Under the pieces are notes generated by a model. It did no database searches, was not told where the DNA came from, and worked only from the letters and a program-made list of their open reading frames with translations. A stretch of DNA of 64,000 nucleotides. Origin: Streptomyces sp. NRRL WC-3626. Lineage in GTDB: Bacteria; Actinomycetota; Actinomycetes; Streptomycetales; Streptomycetaceae. The position numbers and the translations under genes were made by a program. The stretch lies in NCBI RefSeq assembly GCF_000718785.1, contig NZ_JOCA01000012.1:62001-126000 (forward strand), read 5' to 3'. This document shows, piece after piece, positions 53,346-61,700 of this stretch. Every line of letters starts with the position of its first letter. Position 1 is the first letter of the stretch.

Positions 53346-56300
53346 ATGCAGCGCAAGGACCGGTTTCGGAGGATCGTCAGCGAATTCGGTGCGACGTGCA
53401 AGCAGGCGTTGCTGCACGGGCAGAAGGAGGCCGCGATCCGCCGAGCGGTAGAAACCCTTCTCGTCGACGCAGCAGGGGTGTTAGGGCTGCAAGCAGTCCT
53501 ACACGCTGAGGTAGCCGTCGCCGCGCATCGGATACGCCCTGACCTTGCGGTGCGGATTGGAAAGTTGCCGCGCAACATCGTCGGCTATGTCGAGCTGAAG
53601 AGCCCCGACAAGAGCGTGATCCATCCCGGCGGTCTGAACCAGCGTGACCGCCGTCAATGGGAAGGCATGGCGAAACTGCCCAACCTGATCTACACGAACG
53701 GTCAGACATGGATCATGTACCGCTCCGGCCGGCACTACGGCGACACCATCCACTTCGAGGGGGATCTGCGCAGCGCCGGCTCCCGCCTACGGTTGCCGAC
53801 CGCCAGTGAGACCGCCTTCGAGGCCATGCTCGTCGCGTTCTTCTGCTGGCAGCCCAAGCCGCTCACGTCGATGCGGGAAGTGGTCGCCCATGTCGCCCCG
53901 CTGTGCGCGCTTCTGCGTGATGCGGTTCACGACCGCCTCGATGCCGAAGCGAGCCTCCCACGCCACCAGCGTCCGTTCACCGATCTGGCCTCCACACTTG
54001 AGGTTGACCTCTTCCCGACCTCTGATGACCGGGACAAACGGGCGACCTTCGCTGACCGCTACGCACAGTCCGTCACCTTCGCTCTCCTGCTGGCCGGTTC
54101 CGACAGCCCTGGCAGCAACGACAAGGCATTGGTCGGTATGAGCCTGCACGAGGTGGGCCGACGCCTCGGGGCTGAGCACTCCGTCATGGGCCGCGCCTTG
54201 CAGATCCTCACCGACCAGGTCGAGGGAGAATTCCGCGACAGTCTGGACATGCTCGTCCGCGTCATTGACGCCATCGACTGGAGAAGTTCCCTCGCCGGCG
54301 AACCCGGCTTCCACATCCATCTCTACGAGCACTTCTTGCAGGAGTACGACGCCGACCTGCGCAAGGACTCCGGTACCTACTACACCCCTGCCCCGCTGGT
54401 GACGGAGATGATCCGCCTTGTTGACGAGGTGCTGGCCAACACGTTGGATTGCCCGGATGGCTTCGCCGACCCCGGTGTGTCCATCATCGACCCATCGATG
54501 GGAACCGGCACCTTCCTGACCGGCATCATCGACCTCGTCGCCCGCAAACAGTCAGAGGGCGGCAACGAAGGTTTCCGCGCCGAATCCGTGCAAGAACTCG
54601 CCAGTCGGTTGATCGGGTTCGAAAAGCAGATGGGCGCCTTTGCCGTCGCTCAGATGCGCGTGGGGCAGATGCTGCGGCACCTCAATGCCCGGGTCCGGCT
54701 GCGTGATATGCGCCTGCACCTGGCCGACACTCTCGCCGATCCATGGCGGCCCAGTGAACTCTTCGATCGCCACGGCGCCCTGTGGGGGCCTTTACGTGAC
54801 GACGCCGAGGCGGCCAGCACCATCCAGCGCAACGAGCGCATCACCGTCGTCATCGGCAACCCTCCCCACCGCGAACAGGCAGAAGGTCAGGGCGGATGGA
54901 TCGAGAAAGGCTCACCGGGCCGCGGTGCCCCGCCCCTGGACGACTTCCGGCTGCGCGGTGCAGCAGGCGTGTACGAAAACAAACTGAAGAGCCTGTGCAC
55001 CTACTTCTGGCGATGGGCCACCCACAAAGTCTTCGACCAGCACGGCGATCACCGCCACGGGGTCGTCTGCTTCGTCAGCACCGGCGGATTCATCCGCGGC
55101 GCCGGATTCCAGGGCATGCGCTCCTACCTGCGGCGTACCTGCACCGAGGGCTGGGTCATCGACCTCACGCCCGAGACCAAGAGGCCCCCGCTCAACAGCC
55201 GCTTCTTCCCCGGAGTCCAGCAGGAGTTAGCAGTCGCCATTTTCGTCCGTCGACAAGGCGAGCGACAAGACGCACTGGCCCCCGTCCACTACACGGCCGT
55301 TCACGGCACACGTCAGAGCAAAGAAGAGCAGCTGCACAACCTGCATATCGACGGCCCCGGCTGGCGCACTTCCCGGCCTGTTGAGGCTGTCCCTTTCACA
55401 CCCGCCTCCCAAAGCGGGTGGGACACCTTCCCTGCCCTCACCGAACTGATGCCCTGGTGCAAGCCCGGCATCAAACCCAACCGAAACTGGGTCATCAGCC
55501 CCTCCAGAGCCGTCCTGCGCCGACGCTGGAACCGCCTTGTCCAAGAACGCGATCCCGCCACGAAACAGGAACTGTTCAAAGAGACCCACGACCGCACCCT
55601 GGACAAGGAAGCCCTCCAGATCCCAGGTCATCCCCACCCGTCTACCCTCCTGCGCGTCGAACAGGGCCCCTGCCCCACTCCGATGCGCATCGCCCGCAGA
55701 GCCCTTGACCGCCAATGGCTCATACCTGACGGCCGCGTCATCGACCGCTCCCGCCCTGAGTTGTGGCAGGCCGACATCGACGGACAAATCTTCGTAGTCG
55801 AACAGCACACCCAGCGCTTACAGACCGGCCCGGCACTGCTATTCACAGCCCTCATTCCTGACAACGACTACTTCAAGGGAAATGGCGGCCGTGTCCTGCC
55901 ACTCATGCATGCCGACCGCACCCCCAACATCACCCCAGGGCTGTTACCCCACCTCGCCAACTCCTACGGCCTCCAGCAAGTCCTTCCCGAGGACTTGCTC
56001 GCCTATATCGCCGCCGTCACCGCCCACCCCGCCTTCACCGAGCTCTACGCGGACGACCTCAACTCCCTAGGCGTACGTATCCCTCTAACCGCCGATCGTG
56101 GCCTCTGGCACGAGGCCATCAGCCTGGGACACCACGTCTTATGGGCCTCAACGTTCGGCGCGCGCTGCATCAACCCCGACGACGGCCGCCCGGCAGGCAA
56201 ATCGAACTGGTGGCGGCGCCTGCACCCCGAGATCATGTACGCCCAAGAAGTCACGCCCGACACGCTCCCGTCGGCCATCAGCTACGACGTCGAACGCCAG

Positions 56301-56810
56301 CACCTTGTCATCGAGGGCGGCATCTTCACCGGTGTCACTCCACGCATGCGCAACTACACCACGGGCGGGCGCAACGTACTCGACAGCTGGCTCGCTTACC
56401 GTAGCGACCGCACCACCGGCAAAGTAAGCAGTGATCTCGACCGGGAGCGCCCCGAGCGCTGGGAGCCCGATTGGAGCCGGGAACTCGTCGAGATCCTTGC
56501 CGTACTCAGGCATCTCACTGCCTTGGAACCTCATCAGGAAGAACTCCTCAACCGCATCGTCGCCGCTCCCTTGATCGACGTCGCTGAACTCACCCGGCGC
56601 CGCATCCTCCCGGCACCCGAGCGCGCCCAGCACGCTCACACCGGTCCGGACCACGCGTTTCTGCCTGGCATGGAGACAGTCGATGTCCAACCGCCAGGCC
56701 CCGTCGACCCCCTGTCTCTCCCGAACGCCCCTGCGGATACCACGCAGCCCAAGCCGCACGCACCCGTGCACCCCGGGCCACGCGCTCGACGGCGTCGCGG
56801 TCCGGCCTGA
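53346..56810 (+). CDS. Single-chain type ISP-like restriction-modification enzyme
   Basis: A protein of about 1154 residues. ATG 53346 is preferred (GGGGGGCAGG before it; TTG 53307 and ATG 53316 are alternatives). Domains: PD-(D/E)xK nuclease near the N-terminus (RPDLAVRIG with Asp66; VELKS with Glu83, Lys85); helical region; Rossmann N6-adenine methyltransferase with YYTPAPLV, motif I DPSMGTGTFL (Asp382) and motif IV GNPPH (Asn505, His for the usual Tyr/Phe); then a target-recognition region of the type ISP C-terminal kind. The helicase module of classical ISP enzymes (LlaBIII) is absent, so cleavage must be translocation-independent or partnered. At least six Leu TTA codons (53481, 54792, 55227, 55818, 55944, 56139) mark foreign codon use and bldA dependence. 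Confidence 0.85.
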   Translation: MQRKDRFRRIVSEFGATCKQALLHGQKEAAIRRAVETLLVDAAGVLGLQAVLHAEVAVAAHRIRPDLAVRIGKLPRNIVGYVELKSPDKSVIHPGGLNQRDRRQWEGMAKLPNLIYTNGQTWIMYRSGRHYGDTIHFEGDLRSAGSRLRLPTASETAFEAMLVAFFCWQPKPLTSMREVVAHVAPLCALLRDAVHDRLDAEASLPRHQRPFTDLASTLEVDLFPTSDDRDKRATFADRYAQSVTFALLLAGSDSPGSNDKALVGMSLHEVGRRLGAEHSVMGRALQILTDQVEGEFRDSLDMLVRVIDAIDWRSSLAGEPGFHIHLYEHFLQEYDADLRKDSGTYYTPAPLVTEMIRLVDEVLANTLDCPDGFADPGVSIIDPSMGTGTFLTGIIDLVARKQSEGGNEGFRAESVQELASRLIGFEKQMGAFAVAQMRVGQMLRHLNARVRLRDMRLHLADTLADPWRPSELFDRHGALWGPLRDDAEAASTIQRNERITVVIGNPPHREQAEGQGGWIEKGSPGRGAPPLDDFRLRGAAGVYENKLKSLCTYFWRWATHKVFDQHGDHRHGVVCFVSTGGFIRGAGFQGMRSYLRRTCTEGWVIDLTPETKRPPLNSRFFPGVQQELAVAIFVRRQGERQDALAPVHYTAVHGTRQSKEEQLHNLHIDGPGWRTSRPVEAVPFTPASQSGWDTFPALTELMPWCKPGIKPNRNWVISPSRAVLRRRWNRLVQERDPATKQELFKETHDRTLDKEALQIPGHPHPSTLLRVEQGPCPTPMRIARRALDRQWLIPDGRVIDRSRPELWQADIDGQIFVVEQHTQRLQTGPALLFTALIPDNDYFKGNGGRVLPLMHADRTPNITPGLLPHLANSYGLQQVLPEDLLAYIAAVTAHPAFTELYADDLNSLGVRIPLTADRGLWHEAISLGHHVLWASTFGARCINPDDGRPAGKSNWWRRLHPEIMYAQEVTPDTLPSAISYDVERQHLVIEGGIFTGVTPRMRNYTTGGRNVLDSWLAYRSDRTTGKVSSDLDRERPERWEPDWSRELVEILAVLRHLTALEPHQEELLNRIVAAPLIDVAELTRRRILPAPERAQHAHTGPDHAFLPGMETVDVQPPGPVDPLSLPNAPADTTQPKPHAPVHPGPRARRRRGPA

Positions 56811-56941
56811 CTGATTGCGCCAGTAGCCAGTACCACACCGCATCCACAACGGCTCCCTCGCCAGAGGCTGCATCGCGTTCTTCGATCGGCCTCACTGCGA
56901 CACGGATAAGGACCGGGAATACAACAGCTGTTAACGGAGGC

Positions 56942-57460
56942 ATGTTGGAGATCGCAGCCCTCGTGGTGTCGCTGGTAGCGCTCGCAGTGACCGGAGCCGT
57001 CTCGTTTCGACAACTGCGGCTGACCGAGCATGCCAACACGCTGCCCGTACTTGTGGATCTCTTCCGCGAGCATCGAAGCGTGCGGCTGGCACAGGCACGG
57101 CAGGTCGTGCACGAACAGTTGTCTGCCTATGACCTGTCAGCCGGACTGGCTGGGCTACCCGAGGGTGATCGGCATCTAGTCCGTGAACTGGCCTGGTTCT
57201 ACGACAATCTCGGGGCTCTGGTCGCCCACGGGGTGGTGGACATCAACCCCGTCTCCGGATACCTCGGTGGGTCGGTGATCTCGGTCTGGGAGAGCTTGCA
57301 ACCGCTGGTGCAGGCCGAGCGTGCGAAGCGGGCGCAGAACGCCATGCCGGATCCGAACCGCTGGCAGGAGTACTTCGAGAACCTGTACCACCTCGTCCGC
57401 GAGACTCCTGCGGACCGAGCTCGGGCAGGAACGCATCTGTGGCGGCTCCCGCAGCACTGA
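56942..57460 (+). CDS. Membrane-anchored helical protein, unknown function
   Basis: A 172-residue protein starting MLEIAALVVSLVALAVTGAVSF, one N-terminal TM helix, then a cytoplasmic helical domain (RQLRLTEHANTLPVLVDLFREHRS...RHLVRELAWFYDNLGALVAHGVVD...VWESLQPLVQAERAKR). This resembles DUF4760-type proteins, which carry one or two TM helices plus this helical domain (weak assignment). A GGAGG lies one base from the ATG; TTG 56945 may be the real start. It may help or regulate the adjacent restriction enzyme, or be unrelated cargo. Confidence 0.7.
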   Translation: MLEIAALVVSLVALAVTGAVSFRQLRLTEHANTLPVLVDLFREHRSVRLAQARQVVHEQLSAYDLSAGLAGLPEGDRHLVRELAWFYDNLGALVAHGVVDINPVSGYLGGSVISVWESLQPLVQAERAKRAQNAMPDPNRWQEYFENLYHLVRETPADRARAGTHLWRLPQH

Positions 57461-57538
57461 CCACCGACGAATGCACCGGTAATGGCCAAACGCTCCATCC
57501 CGCCAGGGCACATCCATGGCACATGAGCCTGAGAAACG

Positions 57539-57585
57539 GCGTTGACCCGTGAGAACTACCGAAAGGAGTTTTCCCAGGTCAACGC
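57539..57585. repeat. Inverted repeat near the right island end
   Basis: GCGTTGACC (57539-57547) and GGTCAACGC (57577-57585), perfect 9-bp arms with 29 bases between, within non-coding DNA about 50 bases from the right direct repeat. It could be an integrase arm site or a hairpin of the upstream transcript. Confidence 0.45.
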
Positions 57586-57631
57586 ATATCATCTCGCGAA
57601 ACGCCAGGTCAGCCCCCTTCCGCCCACAATC

Positions 57632-57705
57632 GCTGCACGAGTGGCAGGACTTCTCGCACCGCCTGCATGAGGCGGGGCATCAGCCGTACTGCCTGGTGTG
57701 GCCCT
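57632..57705 (+). repeat. Right direct repeat (attR candidate)
   Basis: Second copy of the 74-base repeat, 72/74 identical to 47427-47500, with the first 57 bases identical. It encodes [24 protein letters not shown] followed by TAG at 57706. Confidence 0.88.
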
Positions 57706-57708
57706 AGC
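57632..57708 (+). pseudogene. Displaced 3' end of the conserved target gene
   Basis: A fragment reading [28 protein letters not shown], cut off from its gene body by 10.2 kb of inserted DNA. It has no start and is not expressed as such. The codons TAC and CTG and the stop TAG probably represent the original chromosomal end. Evidence for the direction of the insertion event. Confidence 0.85.
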
Positions 57709-57790
57709 CAGAGTCCTTGCGGGGTGGCGACGATCCGATGTTCAGCGCCGCCTCCGCAGTGGCCCATGCCGCGCGGACCGCGGTCTGAAG
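57709..57790 (-). pseudogene. Possible flavoprotein-gene remnant outside the right repeat
   Basis: On the minus strand these bases encode RAAWATAEAALN in one frame and, one frameshift later, RIVATPQGLW, which matches the diagnostic VVATPQGLGF of the intact flavoprotein gene at 47597-48151. The fragment stops at the repeat boundary. It looks like the broken 5' part of a related flavoprotein gene left by an earlier insertion. Short and judged by eye. Confidence 0.4.
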
Positions 57791-57819
57791 CCCCTGACGT
57801 CCTCGCGGGCGCGCGCACA

Positions 57820-57856
57820 GGAAACCCCCGCGAGTCATGTCCTCGCGGGGGTTTCC
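57820..57856 (-). terminator. Terminator of the superoxide dismutase gene
   Basis: Perfect 15-bp stem (arms 57820-57834 and 57842-57856) with a 7-base loop. It starts 61 bases beyond the leftward sodF stop. Confidence 0.9.
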
Positions 57857-57916
57857 CTCATTCCGCCTGCCGGTGAAGGTTGAGAAGACGATCACGAGGC
57901 AGGACGCTTCAGAGGC

Positions 57917-58558
57917 TCAGGGCTTCAGCAGCAGTACGTCGGTGCGGGCCTTGGCGGCCTCGTAGCGCTTGGCCACGTCCTGCCAGTTGACGACCGCCCA
58001 CATGGCCTCGATGAAGTCGACCTTCTGGTTCTTGTACTGCAGGTAGAAGGCGTGCTCCCAGGCGTCGAAGACCAGGACCGGCACCGAACCCTGGCCGACG
58101 TTGCCCTGGTGGTCGTAGACCTGCTCCACGATCAGCCGGCCGCTCAGCGGCTCGTAGGCGAGGACACCCCAGCCCGAGCCCTGCGTGGTCGCGGCGGCCT
58201 TGGTGAGCTGGGCCTTGAAACCGGCGAAGGAGCCGAACGACTCGGCGATCGCGTCGGCGAGGTCGCCCACACCGTCGGCGGCCAGGGGCTCGCCGCCACC
58301 GTCACCGGTCATGTTGTGCCAGTAGATCGAGTGCAGGATGTGGCCGGAGAGGTGAAAGGCCAGGTTCTTCTCCAGACCGTTGATGGAGCCCCACTGCTCC
58401 TTGTCCCGCGCCTCGGCGAGCTGCTCCAGCGTGTCGTTGGCTCCCTTGACGTACGCCGCGTGGTGCTTGTCGTGGTGCAGCTCGATGATCTGCGGGTTGA
58501 TGACCGGCTCGAGCTCCGAGTAGTCGTACGGAAGCTCCGGGAGCGTGTACACCGCCAT
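57917..58558 (-). CDS. sodF: Fe-superoxide dismutase (SodF type)
   Basis: A 213-residue Fe/Mn-type superoxide dismutase converting superoxide to H2O2 and O2. Start ATG 58558 ([18 protein letters not shown]) with GGAGG nine bases upstream; the longer start at 58567 is not needed. Metal ligands are visible: [16 protein letters not shown] (His28 region), [15 protein letters not shown] and [17 protein letters not shown] (Asp, His). In Streptomyces SodF is the Fe(Zn) enzyme repressed by Nur with nickel. A TTGC-N9-GCAA dyad lies in the promoter. Single-gene unit with its own terminator. Confidence 0.95.
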   Translation of the reverse strand: MAVYTLPELPYDYSELEPVINPQIIELHHDKHHAAYVKGANDTLEQLAEARDKEQWGSINGLEKNLAFHLSGHILHSIYWHNMTGDGGGEPLAADGVGDLADAIAESFGSFAGFKAQLTKAAATTQGSGWGVLAYEPLSGRLIVEQVYDHQGNVGQGSVPVLVFDAWEHAFYLQYKNQKVDFIEAMWAVVNWQDVAKRYEAAKARTDVLLLKP

Positions 58559-58579
58559 GTCCAACATCCTCCGACGTTA

Positions 58580-58596
58580 TTGCCACTGATGTGCAA
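58580..58596. promoter_or_regulatory. Nur-box-like dyad upstream of sodF
   Basis: TTGC-N9-GCAA (58580-58596), 22 bases upstream of the sodF start. Nur, a Fur-family nickel sensor, represses sodF in S. coelicolor through TTGCA-type dyads. The match is by eye and only partial. Confidence 0.5.
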
Positions 58597-58651
58597 CTGC
58601 ACGCTAACAGCAGCAGCGGTGATTGCTGATCAGGCATTGGTCCTAGGCCCG

Positions 58652-58771
58652 GTGTCGCACAGCGCCGCTCTGGTGGACGCGGTGAGCCGGATCGAGGAAC
58701 TGGCCGGGCTGCGCCCCGGAATGTCGGGGTCGCTGCTGGTCTACGGCCTGTGCTCCGGCTGCGCCGCCTGA
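58652..58771 (+). CDS. Small protein with C-terminal CSGC motif
   Basis: A 39-residue open frame from GTG 58652 (VSHSAALVDAVSRIEELAGLRPGMSGSLLVYGLCSGCAA) with nearly all third positions G or C from this codon on; the longer frame upstream loses that bias. A hydrophobic middle helix is followed by YGLCSGCAA, in which two Cys in C-x2-C could bind metal or form a disulphide. It is divergent from sodF and converges on the cobN stop eight bases away. Function unknown; whether it is translated cannot be shown here. Confidence 0.5.
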   Translation: MSHSAALVDAVSRIEELAGLRPGMSGSLLVYGLCSGCAA

Positions 58772-58778
58772 GAAGTCC

Positions 58779-61700
58779 TCAGCCCTCGCCTTCCAGATCG
58801 CCCTCCGTCTCCAGGTACGCCTGGCGGAGGGCGTCCAGGACCGACGGATCCGGCTTCTCCCACATGCCCCGCGACTCCGCCTCCAGCAGGCGTTCCGCGA
58901 TGCCGTGCAGCGCCCAGGGGTTGGCCTCCTGGAGGAACTGACGGTTGACCGGGTCCAGGACATAGGTCTCGGTGAGCTTGTCGTACATCCAGTCGGCCAT
59001 GACGCCCGTGGTGGCGTCGTAGCCGAAGAGGTAGTCGACGGTGGCGGCCAGCTCGAAGGCGCCCTTGTAGCCGTGGCGGCGCATCGCCTCGATCCACTTG
59101 GGGTTGACCACGCGGGCGCGGAAGACCCGGGAGGTCTCCTCGACCAGTGTGCGGGTGCGGACCGTCTCGGGGCGGGTGGAGTCGCCGATGTACGCCTCGG
59201 GGGCGGTGCCGCGCAGGGCGCGGACGGTGGCGACCATGCCGCCGTGGTACTGGAAGTAGTCGTCGGAGTCGGCGATGTCGTGCTCGCGGGTGTCGGTGTT
59301 CTTCGCGGCGACCGCTATGCGCTTGTACGCCGTCTCCATCTCGTCGCGGGCCGGGCGGCCGTCGAGTTCGCGGCCGTAGGCGTAGCCGCCCCAGACGGTG
59401 TAGACCTCGGCGAGGTCGGCGTCGGTGCGCCAGTCGCGGGAGTCGATGAGCTGGAGCAGTCCGGCGCCGTAGGTGCCGGGGCGGGAGCCGAAGATGCGGG
59501 TGGTGGCCCGGCGTTCGTCGCCGTGTTCGGCGAGGTCGGCCTGCACGTGGGCGCGGACGCGGTTGGCCTCGGCGGGCTCCTCCAGGGAGGCGGCCAGGCG
59601 TACCGCGTCGTCCAGCAGTCCGATGGTGTGCGGGAACGCGTCGCGGAAGAAGCCCGAGATGCGCAGGGTGACGTCGATGCGGGGGCGGCCCAGTTCCTCG
59701 TACGGGATGGGTTCGAGGCCCGTGACGCGGCGGGAGGCCTCGTCCCAGACGGGTCGGACACCGAGGAGGGCGAGGGCCTCCGCGACGTCGTCGCCGGCGG
59801 TGCGCATGGCGCTCGTGCCCCACAGGGAGAGGCCGACGGAGGTGGGCCAGTCACCGTTGTCGGCGCGGTAGCGCTCCAGGAGGCTGTCCGCGAGGGCCTG
59901 ACCGGTCTCCCAGGCGAGGCGGGAGGGGACGGCCTTGGGGTCGACGGAGTAGAAGTTGCGGCCGGTCGGCAGGACGTTGACGAGGCCGCGCAGTGGGGAG
60001 CCGGAGGGTCCGGCGGGGACGAAGCCGCCGTTCAGGGCGTGGACGGCGTGGTCGACCTCGGCGGTGGTGGCGGCGAGGCGCGGGACGACCTCGCGGGCGG
60101 CGAACTCCAGGATCGCGGCGACCTGTTCGCCGTGTCCGGTGGGTACGGCCGCCGGGTCCCAGTCGGCGTCCTCCATCGCCTGGACCAGGGCGCGGGCCTG
60201 TTCCTCGGCCGCGTCGGCCGTGGTCCGGGTGGCGGCGGACTCGTCCAGGCCGAGGGCCTCGCGCAGGCCGGGCAGGGCGGTGGCGCCGCCCCAGATCTGG
60301 CGGGCGCGCAGGATGGCGAGGACGAGGTTGACGCGGTCGGCGCCGGTGGGCGGGTTGCCGAGGACGTGCAGGCCGTCGCGGATCTGGGCGTCCTTGACCT
60401 CGCAGAGCCAGCCGTCGACATGGAGGATCATGTCGTCGAAGCCCTCGTCGTCGGGGCGGTCGTCCAGGCCGAGATCGTGGTCGAGCTTGGCGGCCTGGAT
60501 GAGGGTCCAGATCTGGGCGCGGATCGCCGGAAGCTTGGCCGGGTCCATGGCCGCGATCTGGGCGTACTCGTCGAGGAGTTGCTCCAGGCGGGCGATGTCG
60601 CCGTAGGAGTCGGCGCGGGCCATCGGCGGGACGAGGTGGTCGATGAGCGTGGCGTGGACGCGGCGCTTGGCCTGGGTGCCCTCACCGGGGTCGTTGACGA
60701 GGAACGGGTAGATCAGGGGCAGGTCGCCGAGGGCCGCGTCGGGGCCGCAGGCGGCGGACAGGCCGGCGTTCTTGCCGGGCAGCCACTCCAGGTTGCCGTG
60801 CTTGCCCAGGTGGATCATCGCGTCCGCGCCGAAGCCGCCGTCCTCGGCGCGGGCGGCGATCCAGCGGTAGGCGGCGAGGTAGTGGTGGGAAGGCGGCAGG
60901 TCGGGGTCATGGTAGATGGCGATGGGGTTCTCGCCGAAGCCGCGCGGGGGCTGGATGAGGACCAGCAGGTTGCCGTGGCGCAGGGCGGCCAGGACGATGT
61001 CGCCCTCGGGATTGCGGCTGCGGTCGACGAACATCTGGCCAGGGGGCGGGCCCCAGTGCTCCTCGACGGAGGTGCGCAGCTCCTTCGGAAGGGTCGCGTA
61101 CCAGCGCTTGTAGTCGGCGGCCGGTACGCGCACCGGATTGCGGGCGAGCTGCTCCTCCGTCAGCCAGTCCTGGTCGTGGCCGCCGGCCTCGATGAGCGCG
61201 CGGATCAGCTCGTCGCCGTCGCCGGAGACGAGACCCGGGACCTCGCCGCCGGTGCCGAAGTCGTACCCCTCCTCGCGCAGCCGGCGCAGCAGGGCGACGG
61301 CGCTGGCGGGGGTGTCGAGGCCGACCGCGTTGCCGATCCGGGAGTGCTTGGTCGGGTACGCGGACAGGACCAGCGCGAGGCGCTTGTCGGCGGCCGGGAT
61401 GTGCCGCAGGCGGGCGTGGCGTACGGCGATGCCGGCGACGCGGGCGGCGCGCTCGGGGTCGGCGACGTAGGCCGGGAGTCCGTCGGCGTCGATCTCCTTG
61501 AAGGAGAACGGGACGGTGATCAGGCGGCCGTCGAACTCGGGTACGGCGATCTGGCTGGCCGCGTCGAGCGGGGAGACGCCCTCGTCGTTCTCCTCCCAGG
61601 CGGTGCGGGAGCCGGTCAGGCACAGGGCCTGGAGGATGGGCACGTCCAGGGCGGTGAGCGCGCCCGCGTCCCAGGACTCGTCGTCGCCGCCGGCGGAGGC

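Larger units (their letters stand above)
47427..57705. mobile_element. 10.2-kb accessory island flanked by direct repeats
   Basis: The interval between the two 74-base repeats carries ten genes unlike the core-metabolism neighbours: an XRE-TPR-controlled divergent module, a restriction-modification enzyme with several TTA codons, and small unknowns. A partial copy of the host gene 3' end lies at the right border, exactly as left by site-specific integration that rebuilds the gene. No tyrosine or active serine recombinase is encoded inside, so it is either a decayed or a non-autonomous element. The left boundary gene remains intact. Confidence 0.8.

Noticed and set aside
47427..57705. An autonomous integrative conjugative element
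   Set aside because: No integrase, excisionase, replication or FtsK-type transfer gene is present between the repeats.
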